Positions 1 to 4,550 of a stretch of DNA of 10,391 nt are shown one piece after another (the first letter of the stretch is position 1; each line of letters begins with the position of its first letter). Origin of the DNA: an uncultured Oscillospiraceae bacterium (lineage in GTDB: Bacteria; Bacillota; Clostridia; Oscillospirales; Oscillospiraceae); the NCBI GenBank assembly GCA_900757415.1, contig CAAENU010000143.1, forward strand, positions 1 to 10,391, given 5' to 3'. Position numbers and translations under genes: made by a program. Under the pieces are notes generated by a model. That model worked only from the letters and a program-made list of their open reading frames with translations, did not search any database and had not been told where the DNA came from.

Positions 1-214
1 GCATGCCATTGAGGTGGCGTGGGACCGGGGAGATCTGGAAACGCTGCAAAGCTATTTTGGCTACACGGTGAATTCCGCCAAGGGCAAACCCACCAACAGC
101 GAGTTCATCGCCATGATCGCGGATCGGATCCGCCTGCGCAACAGGCGCCAGATGCGTTGAATGGCTATGAAAAATTCTGAGGGAACGACATTTGTCGCTC
201 CCTCAGAATTTTTT
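1..214 (+). repeat. Left arm of 214-bp terminal inverted repeat (spo0A 3' end plus terminator)
   Basis: Bases 1-214 are the reverse complement of 10178-10391. Position x pairs with 10392-x throughout, so there are no indels. Mismatches occur only at 100/10292 and 157/10235, both silent third positions of spo0A codons. The match ends at 214 (the T run continues here, while the ylbM stop codon begins on the other side). The repeat contains no transposase or recombinase gene. It may be an assembly-graph boundary, an orientation polymorphism, or a true duplicated end. Confidence 0.95.
2..160 (+). CDS. spo0A: Spo0A, sporulation master response regulator, C-terminal 52 residues (5' end outside window)
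   Basis: This is the end of the DNA-binding effector domain of Spo0A, the phosphorelay output regulator that commits endospore formers to sporulation by binding 0A boxes. The reading frame is open from base 2 to a TGA at 158-160. The visible residues include HAIEVAWDRGD, the FGYTVN stretch and the very conserved KPTNSEFIAMIAD motif, which match the last helices of Bacillus and Clostridium Spo0A (B. subtilis ends with a near-identical KPTNSEFIAMVAD). The receiver domain and most of the effector domain lie outside the window. A strong hairpin terminator follows directly. The same coding segment occurs in inverted orientation at the right end with two silent differences (AGC/AGT at 98-100, CGT/CGC at 155-157). 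Family identity is very sure; whether this copy is a separate locus is not. Confidence 0.95.
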   Translation, partial: HAIEVAWDRGDLETLQSYFGYTVNSAKGKPTNSEFIAMIADRIRLRNRRQMR

Positions 215-216
215 TT
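170..216 (+). terminator. Rho-independent terminator of spo0A, long near-palindromic hairpin
   Basis: The arm AAAAATTCTGAGGGA (170-184) pairs with 199-213. After an A185/C198 mismatch, CGAC (186-189) pairs with GTCG (194-197) around a four-base loop. Eight T residues (209-216) follow the stem, and an A run precedes it, so the element can terminate in both directions. Read from the spo0A side position 185/198 is an A-C mismatch; read from the other strand it is a G-U pair, so the minus-strand RNA folds slightly better. The same element is at 10178-10222. Confidence 0.9.
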
Positions 217-302
217 GAAGCACAAGACATAGACAAAGGCACATATCATCCCGGGGAAATTATACGAAATGAACAACCGGGCAAAATTATGCAAAATTTC
301 TG

Positions 303-331
303 TTGACAAATTAGCGCTAGCTAACTATAAT
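303..331 (+). promoter_or_regulatory. Consensus sigma-A promoter of the feo operon
   Basis: A perfect -35 box TTGACA (303-308) and a perfect -10 box TATAAT (326-331) are separated by 17 bases, giving a predicted start near 338 and a leader of about 80 bases before feoA. A fully consensus promoter would be very strong, which fits an operon held off by a repressor: a 14-bp palindrome (311-324) fills the spacer. The 215-302 stretch upstream is AT-rich, and I see no gene in it. Confidence 0.9.
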
Positions 332-391
332 AGTCGTGTGGTTAGAAATGACTAACCGATTTTTTTTCGACGAACGGTTAGCTCAAGCTAA
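311..391 (+). promoter_or_regulatory. Array of three TTAG-N6-CTAA palindromes, probable metalloregulator operators
   Basis: Three 14-bp inverted repeats share the pattern TTAG-N6-CTAA: TTAGCGCTAGCTAA (311-324), TTAGAAATGACTAA (342-355, extended by GG and CC to 340-357) and TTAGCTCAAGCTAA (378-391). The first lies between the -35 and -10 boxes, the second just after the predicted transcription start, the third in the leader. Their centres are 31 and 36 bp apart. The GGTTAG half-site is reminiscent of DtxR/IdeR-type iron regulator operators, but the six-base gap is not the classic DtxR arrangement and no Fur box is visible. Iron-dependent repression is inferred from context. No DtxR or Fur gene is in the window. 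Confidence 0.75.
340..381 (+). promoter_or_regulatory. Possible leader attenuator: hairpin plus U8 with competing pairing
   Basis: In the predicted leader RNA, GGTTAG (340-345) pairs with CTAACC (352-357) around a six-base loop, and eight T residues follow at 361-368 (the T run starts at 360), which is the layout of a short intrinsic terminator. CTAACCG (352-358) can instead pair with CGGTTAG (375-381), forming a 7-bp alternative that would break the first hairpin. The stem is short and begins only a few bases after the predicted start, so the pairing may simply be a by-product of repeated operator half-sites. Confidence 0.35.
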
Positions 392-418
392 TAAAATATT
401 GGAAAGAAGGAATCAGTC

Positions 419-631
419 ATGATGCCGCTGACATTGGCCGATGTGGGACAGGAGCAGATCATCCACCGGATCGGCGGAAGCGATGAAGTACGCAGACATT
501 TGGAAAATTTGGGCTTTGTAGCTGGGGGCGAGGTAACGCTCATCAGCTCGCTGGGCGGCAACGTGATCGTAAAAGTGAAAGAGTCGCGGGTTGCCATCAG
601 TGAGGAAATGGCCCGCAAGATCATGGTGTAA
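419..631 (+). CDS. feoA: FeoA, ferrous iron transport accessory protein (first copy)
   Basis: A 70-residue SH3-like FeoA domain protein of the usual length for the family. FeoA is a small cytoplasmic partner of the ferrous iron transporter FeoB; its exact action is unsettled. The family pattern is visible in the order G-x-R/H-LENLGFVAGGEVTLI, then a GGNVIVKVKESRVAISEEMARKI segment, which corresponds to the conserved end in which a basic residue precedes small hydrophobics and the protein closes with a helix. A ribosome binding site AAGAAGG (404-410) lies eight bases before the ATG at 419; a second in-frame ATG follows directly at 422. It is the first gene of the operon, 133 bases before a second feoA, and lies under the operator-rich promoter. 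Confidence 0.93.
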   Translation: MMPLTLADVGQEQIIHRIGGSDEVRRHLENLGFVAGGEVTLISSLGGNVIVKVKESRVAISEEMARKIMV

Positions 632-661
632 TTTTATTGGCGAAAAGTCTGACGATTTTTC

Positions 662-713
662 TGCTGAAGGAGTTTGCGCCTGCGGGCGCAGGCTCCGCAA
701 AGCTTTTACTGCG
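662..713 (+). repeat. Imperfect hairpin between feoA1 and feoA2, possible attenuator or dispersed repeat
   Basis: TTTGCG (673-678) pairs with CGCAAA (696-701), and CCTGC (679-683) pairs with GCAGG (688-692) around a GGGC loop, leaving a three-base bulge CTC. Weaker pairing continues outward to about 662 and 713. A short T run (704-707) follows the core stem. The element occupies the centre of the 133-base gap between the two feoA genes. It could reduce read-through into feoA2-feoB, protect the mRNA, or be a REP-like dispersed palindrome; one copy in a window cannot tell. Confidence 0.55.
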
Positions 714-764
714 TCTTTATATTTAAATTCTTATATAGAAACATGTGTGATAAGGAGGAGACAT

Positions 765-986
765 ATGAAAACGTTGAAAGAGGCCAAAATCGGCCAGACC
801 GTGCAGGTGGTCAAACTTCATGGTGAGGGCCCTGTAAAGCGCCGCATCATGGATATGGGAATTACCCGCGGCACAGAGGTGTATGTCCGCAAGGTGGCGC
901 CTCTGGGTGACCCGATGGAGGTTACGGTACGCGGTTATGAGCTTTCTCTGCGGAAAGCCGACACCGAAATGATTGAAATTCAGTAA
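765..986 (+). CDS. feoA: FeoA, ferrous iron transport accessory protein (second copy)
   Basis: A 73-residue FeoA-domain protein. The segment KLHGEGPVKRRIMDMGITRG matches the FeoA signature with the conserved RRRxxxMG-like turn, followed by VRKVAPLGDPMEVTVRGYELSLRKAD, the family-typical P-L-G-D-P-x-E-V-x-V-R-G-Y-x-L-S-L-R core. This copy is closer to textbook FeoA than the first one. The start at 765 is chosen because AAGGAGGAG (752-760) precedes it at ideal spacing; an upstream in-frame extension to 591 would run through feoA1 and the hairpin and is not believable. It is 45 bases before feoB and presumably co-transcribed. Tandem FeoA proteins before FeoB are common in Firmicutes; a division of labour between them is not known. 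Confidence 0.95.
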   Translation: MKTLKEAKIGQTVQVVKLHGEGPVKRRIMDMGITRGTEVYVRKVAPLGDPMEVTVRGYELSLRKADTEMIEIQ

Positions 987-1000
987 AAATTTTGTGTGAC

Positions 1001-1018
1001 GGTTAGCGAAAGCTATCC
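1001..1018 (+). promoter_or_regulatory. Fourth operator-like palindrome / GAAA-loop hairpin before feoB
   Basis: GGTTAGCGAAAGCTATCC has the same GGTTAG...CTA(A)CC plan and the same six-base gap as the three sites at the operon promoter, with one mismatch (T1003/T1016). As RNA it folds into a stem closed by a GAAA (GNRA type) tetraloop, ending only a few bases before the feoB ribosome binding site AAAGGAG (1020-1025). It may therefore be an internal metalloregulator site, an RNA element acting on feoB translation, or both. No clear promoter accompanies it. Confidence 0.55.
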
Positions 1019-1031
1019 GAAAGGAGCGAAT

Positions 1032-3437
1032 ATGGAAAAACAAATCAAAATTGCCCTTGCGGGCAACCCGAACTCCGGTAAGACCACGCTGTTCAACGCG
1101 TTGACCGGCTCCAACCAGTTCGTGGGCAACTGGCCCGGCGTCACGGTGGAGAAGAAGGAAGGCAAGCTGAAGAAGCATGATGATGTGACCATCATGGACT
1201 TGCCTGGCATTTACTCTCTGTCCCCCTATACGCTGGAGGAGGTCGTGGCCCGGAATTACCTGATCGACCAGCGTCCCGATGCTATTCTGAATATCATCGA
1301 TGGTACCAACCTAGAGCGCAACCTCTATCTGACCACACAGCTGACCGAGCTGGGTATTCCCGTTGTGATTGCCATCAATATGATGGATCTGGTCAAGAAA
1401 AACGGTGATCAGATCAATATTCCCGAGCTGTCCCGCCAGCTGGGCTGCCAGATTATGGAGATCTCCGCCCTGAAGGGCACCGGCGTCATGGAGGCCGCCG
1501 AGGCTGCCATCAACGCTGCCAAGAGTGCCAAGACCGTTCCCATGCACACGTTCTCCGGCCCCGTGGAGCACGCCATTGCCCACATTGAGGAGGCCGCCGT
1601 GCACACCATGCCCGAGGAGCAGCAGCGCTGGTACGCCATCAAGATCTTTGAGCGCGACGACAAGGTGTTGGCCAAGCTGAACATTCCCGCCGAGACCATG
1701 ACACATATTGAGACGGACATCAAGGCCGCCGAGAAGGAACTGGATGATGATGCCGAGTCCATCATCACCAATGAGCGCTATGTGTACATCGCTGAGGTGA
1801 TCAAGAGCTGCTACCAGAAGAAGAACAAGGGTCAGCTGTCCACCTCCGATAAGATCGACCGTATTGTCACCAACCGCTGGCTGGGTCTGCCTATCTTCGC
1901 GCTGGTCATGTTCCTGGTGTACTGGATCGCCATGGTAGGCGTGGGCGCTCCCGCTACCGACTGGGCCAACGATGGCCTGTTTGGTGATGGCTGGCACCTG
2001 TTGGGCATCGGTTCCGCCGAGTATAACGAGGTAGCCGACGCCTATGGCGAGGCCTCCCTGATCGTGGACGGCTATGATGCCTATATCGAAGAGAACGGCT
2101 CTTTGGCCGCCGACGGCACTTTCACCTATGATGTGGAGGACGAGGAGACGCTGGCTGTTGAGACCGAGACCGCCACGCAGGCTGATTATGACGCGGCCAA
2201 GGCCACACTGGACGAGATCGGCGATGAGCCTGATCCCGCCGATTATGGCGTGTGGGTACCCGGTATTCCTGCTCTGATCGGCAACGGTTTGGAGGCTGCC
2301 GGCACATCCGAATGGCTCAGCGGTTTGATTCTTGACGGTATTGTCGCCGGTGTTGGCGCGGTGCTTGGCTTTGTTCCTCAGATGCTGGTGCTGTTCCTGA
2401 TGCTGGCATTCCTGGAGGCCTGCGGCTATATGGCTCGTATCGCCTTTGTTCTGGACCGTATCTTCCGTAAGTTCGGCCTGTCCGGCAAGAGCTTCATCCC
2501 CATGCTGATCGGTACCGGCTGCGGTATCCCCGGCGTTATGGCGTCCCGCACCATCGAGAATGAGCGCGACCGCCGTATGACCATTATGACCACCACGTTT
2601 ATCCCCTGCGGCGCCAAGGTGCCTTTCATTGCCATGATTGCCGGCGCCCTGTTCGACGGCAGCGCATGGGTGTCCACCTCCGCTTACTTTATCGGCATGG
2701 CTGCCATCATCATTTCCGGTATCATCCTGAAGAAGACCAAGATGTTTGCCGGCGATCCCGCTCCTTTCGTTATGGAGCTGCCTGCTTACCACTGGCCCAC
2801 GCTGGGCAACGTGCTGCGCAGCATGTGGGAGCGCGGCTGGTCCTTTATCAAGAAGGCTGGTACCATCATCCTGCTTTCCACCATCTTTGTGTGGTTCACC
2901 ACCTACTTCGGCTGGGTGGACGGCACCTTCCGCATGCTCAGCGAGGAGGAGATCGACTGCTCCATTCTGGCTGCTATCGGCAGTGTGCTGGCTTGGATCT
3001 TTAAGCCTCTGGGTTGGGGCAACTGGCAGGCAGCCGTGGCTGCCATCACCGGTCTGGTAGCCAAGGAGAACATCGTCGGTACGCTGGGCGTTCTGTACGG
3101 CGGCGGTGACGGCACCGTGTATGATGCTATCGGCGCTGCTTTCACCGGCATCACCGGCTACTCTTTCCTGGTGTTCAACCTGCTGTGCGCTCCCTGCTTT
3201 GCGGCCATCGGCGCCATCAAGCGGGAGATGAACAACGCCAAGTGGACGTGGTTCGCCATCGGCTATCAGTGCGGCTTTGCCTATCTGATCGCCCTGATGA
3301 TTAACCAGTTCGGCGGCTGGTTCGTCGGCACCGGCAGCATCATCGGCACCATCGTGGCCGTTGCGGTTCTGGTATTCCTGCTGTACATGCTGTTCCGTCC
3401 CTACAAGGACGCCACCAAGCTGAACGTCAAGCTGTAA
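1032..3437 (+). CDS. feoB: FeoB, ferrous iron transporter with GTPase domain and an acidic external loop insert
   Basis: An 801-residue FeoB, the membrane Fe(II) uptake protein. The N-terminal G domain shows G1 GNPNSGKT (11-18), the G2 threonine T38, G3 DLPG (56-59), G4 NMMD (116-119) and G5 SALKGTG (145-151). A helical linker follows to about residue 285, then the membrane domain. Gate motif 1 includes GTGCGIPG with C497 and IPCGAKVPF with C526; gate motif 2 includes LCAPCFAAIGAIKRE with C719 and C722. Between the first membrane helix and the second (residues about 321-409) there is an unusually long, strongly acidic segment expected outside the cell. The start at 1032 is chosen because AAGGAGCG lies just before it; the longer frame from 996 would lie in the palindrome. 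It is followed 45 bases later by the Cys-rich peptide gene. Confidence 0.98.
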   Translation: MEKQIKIALAGNPNSGKTTLFNALTGSNQFVGNWPGVTVEKKEGKLKKHDDVTIMDLPGIYSLSPYTLEEVVARNYLIDQRPDAILNIIDGTNLERNLYLTTQLTELGIPVVIAINMMDLVKKNGDQINIPELSRQLGCQIMEISALKGTGVMEAAEAAINAAKSAKTVPMHTFSGPVEHAIAHIEEAAVHTMPEEQQRWYAIKIFERDDKVLAKLNIPAETMTHIETDIKAAEKELDDDAESIITNERYVYIAEVIKSCYQKKNKGQLSTSDKIDRIVTNRWLGLPIFALVMFLVYWIAMVGVGAPATDWANDGLFGDGWHLLGIGSAEYNEVADAYGEASLIVDGYDAYIEENGSLAADGTFTYDVEDEETLAVETETATQADYDAAKATLDEIGDEPDPADYGVWVPGIPALIGNGLEAAGTSEWLSGLILDGIVAGVGAVLGFVPQMLVLFLMLAFLEACGYMARIAFVLDRIFRKFGLSGKSFIPMLIGTGCGIPGVMASRTIENERDRRMTIMTTTFIPCGAKVPFIAMIAGALFDGSAWVSTSAYFIGMAAIIISGIILKKTKMFAGDPAPFVMELPAYHWPTLGNVLRSMWERGWSFIKKAGTIILLSTIFVWFTTYFGWVDGTFRMLSEEEIDCSILAAIGSVLAWIFKPLGWGNWQAAVAAITGLVAKENIVGTLGVLYGGGDGTVYDAIGAAFTGITGYSFLVFNLLCAPCFAAIGAIKREMNNAKWTWFAIGYQCGFAYLIALMINQFGGWFVGTGSIIGTIVAVAVLVFLLYMLFRPYKDATKLNVKL

Positions 3438-3482
3438 ATCTCACTTCATCACAGTTATCAATAAGAAAGGAGCGCACTTGCC

Positions 3483-3635
3483 ATGGCTGATATTTTGATT
3501 TGTCTTGTTCTGATCGCCATTGTCACTTCCATTGTCTACTCTCTCATTAAAAATAAGAAGCAGGGCAAGAGCATCTGCTCCGGTTCCTGCGGCGGCAATT
3601 GCTCACACTGCAACGGCAGCTGCGGACACAAGTGA
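3483..3635 (+). CDS. FeoB-associated Cys-rich membrane peptide
   Basis: A 50-residue peptide that is shorter than most gene-finder cut-offs. Residues 4-22 form one hydrophobic helix, followed by a basic stretch KNKKQGK (23-29), then a Cys-rich tail with C32, C36, C40, C43 and C47 spaced by Gly, Ser, Asn and His. This matches the FeoB-associated Cys-rich membrane protein family found directly after feoB in many Firmicutes. The positive-inside rule places the tail on the cytoplasmic side, where it could take Fe(II) from FeoB or hold a metal or cluster; this role is inferred. AAAGGAG (3466-3472) precedes the ATG by ten bases. The operon terminator begins three bases after its stop codon. Confidence 0.9.
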   Translation: MADILICLVLIAIVTSIVYSLIKNKKQGKSICSGSCGGNCSHCNGSCGHK

Positions 3636-3638
3636 TGG

Positions 3639-3675
3639 AAAGAGCGGCAAGACCTGTCGGGCCTTGCCGCTCTTT
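3639..3675 (+). terminator. Terminator of the feo operon
   Basis: A perfect 13-bp stem, AAAGAGCGGCAAG (3639-3651) with CTTGCCGCTCTTT (3663-3675), encloses an eleven-base loop that can add two more G-C pairs. The T run is only three bases and is followed by CACAC, so termination may be incomplete and some transcripts could continue into the tetR gene. Confidence 0.8.
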
Positions 3676-3698
3676 CACACAGCTTGCCGATAAGCTGC

Positions 3699-3727
3699 TT
3701 GACATGGTGCGGGAATCAAGCTATCAT
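3699..3727 (+). promoter_or_regulatory. Promoter of the TetR-family gene
   Basis: TTGACA (3699-3704) and TATCAT (3722-3727) are separated by 17 bases, with a predicted start near 3734, about 27 bases before the chosen start codon. The -10 box overlaps a 14-bp palindrome. Confidence 0.8.
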
Positions 3728-3734
3728 GAGATAG
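3721..3734 (+). promoter_or_regulatory. Candidate autoregulatory operator of the TetR protein
   Basis: CTATCATGAGATAG is an inverted repeat with 5-bp arms and a 4-base centre, covering the -10 box and predicted start of the tetR transcript. TetR-family repressors commonly bind such palindromes in their own promoter. A wider pair, CTTGCCG (3683-3689) and CGGCAAG (3742-3748), brackets the promoter and repeats the arm sequence of the preceding terminator; its meaning is unclear. Confidence 0.4.
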
Positions 3735-3760
3735 AATTTTGCGGCAAGAGGTATACGGAT

Positions 3761-4363
3761 ATGGCAGAAAAATTGACCCCGCGAAAGCAGCAGGCTCTGG
3801 AGATGCGCAGCAGGATCCAGACTATAGCGCTGGATCTGTTTGATAAAATGGGTTTTGAAAACGTTTCTGTGGAAGAAATCGCGCAGGCGTCCGGCTGCTC
3901 TGTGGGAAATATCTATCATTATTTCAAGAGCAAGGACGAGCTGGCCATTCAGGTTACGGGACATGTTGATGCGGCATACCTGCAGCTGGAGGACGAATAT
4001 CTGCGGGATGCAGACCGTTCCGCGCGGGAAAAGCTGCTGGATTTCGTGGGTCAGTCGCTGCAGATCAGCGCCAGCGACCCGGTGCTGTACAAAGCGTTCA
4101 GCCACGCCATGAAGTTTCCTGAGCAGAAGGTGCTGCAGCGCAACGAGCACCGCGTCTACTTCCGTGTGCTCACCGAATTGGTGGAATTGTGCCGTGCGGA
4201 AGGTTTTATCCGTTCCGACTGTGAAACGGATGCTGTGGTGGAGTTTCTGGTCACGCTGCAGCGCGGCATGCTGATGGAGTGGCGTATTTATGAGGGCGAA
4301 TTTGACATAGCGCGCCGCGGCGTTGCCATGGCGTCGGTATTGCTGGATGGATTGACAAAATGA
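3761..4363 (+). CDS. TetR/AcrR-family transcriptional regulator
   Basis: A 200-residue one-component regulator of typical TetR length. The N-terminal domain has the family helix-turn-helix: IALDLFDKMGFENVSVEEIA (about 22-41), then SGCSVGNIYHYFKSKDEL (44-61), with the signature YHYFKSKDEL after the recognition helix. The remaining 140 residues form the ligand-binding and dimer domain, which is not informative about the ligand. The start at 3761 is chosen for AAGAGG just upstream and its fit to promoter 3699-3727; the longer frame from 3599 would overlap the Cys-rich peptide gene and the feo terminator. It lies alone between the feo operon and butyrate kinase, each with its own control signals, so its target cannot be read from the sequence apart from likely self-regulation. 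Confidence 0.92.
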   Translation: MAEKLTPRKQQALEMRSRIQTIALDLFDKMGFENVSVEEIAQASGCSVGNIYHYFKSKDELAIQVTGHVDAAYLQLEDEYLRDADRSAREKLLDFVGQSLQISASDPVLYKAFSHAMKFPEQKVLQRNEHRVYFRVLTELVELCRAEGFIRSDCETDAVVEFLVTLQRGMLMEWRIYEGEFDIARRGVAMASVLLDGLTK

Positions 4364-4373
4364 ATTGTGAAGG

Positions 4374-4408
4374 GCGTCCGAACATAAAATGTCCGGACGC
4401 TTTTTCTT
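4374..4408 (+). terminator. Terminator after tetR
   Basis: GCGTCCG (4374-4380) pairs with CGGACGC (4394-4400), and three further pairs form after one mismatch. The stem is followed by TTTTTCTTT. It starts ten bases after the tetR stop codon. Confidence 0.9.
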
Positions 4409-4456
4409 TATCCTGCCTCTCCTTTTCGAGCAGGCGGCAAAAGCCGGAGCAGCGGA

Positions 4457-4486
4457 TTGACAAACAGAGCGAAAACATGTCATACT
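4457..4486 (+). promoter_or_regulatory. Probable promoter of butyrate kinase gene
   Basis: TTGACA (4457-4462) and CATACT (4481-4486) are 18 bases apart, with a leader of about 60 bases before the start codon. A 22-bp inverted repeat with arms TCATAC (4480-4485) and GTATGA (4496-4501) covers the -10 box and predicted start and may be an operator. It does not resemble the palindrome at the tetR promoter. Confidence 0.6.
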
Positions 4487-4550
4487 GTAAGCAATGTATG
4501 AAATCATTCAATCAATTACTGACATCATGTGAAAACAGGGAGGATCCCCC

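Noticed and set aside
1..214. Fold-back chimera from whole-genome amplification
   Set aside because: The arms carry two silent differences and the interior is not mirrored, so a simple hairpin copy of one molecule does not fit, although a chimeric assembly join is still possible.
303..391. Fur box in the feo promoter
   Set aside because: No GATAAT-type repeats are present; the palindromes have GGTTAG halves instead.
591..764. Extended N-terminus of the second FeoA
   Set aside because: It crosses the end of the first feoA and the intergenic hairpin; the start at 765 has an excellent ribosome binding site.
1311..2792. 493-residue open frame opposite feoB
   Set aside because: It is a shadow of the strongly codon-biased feoB gene; the translation is rich in Gly, His and Gln without domain features and has no start signals.
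3599..3760. Extended N-terminus of the TetR protein
   Set aside because: It would overlap the Cys-rich peptide gene, run through the feo terminator and include its own promoter; the start at 3761 has a ribosome binding site and gives normal family length.
3699..4363. TetR protein as the regulator of the feo operon
   Set aside because: The palindrome at the tetR promoter does not resemble the TTAG-N6-CTAA sites, and the operon ends in a terminator before it.
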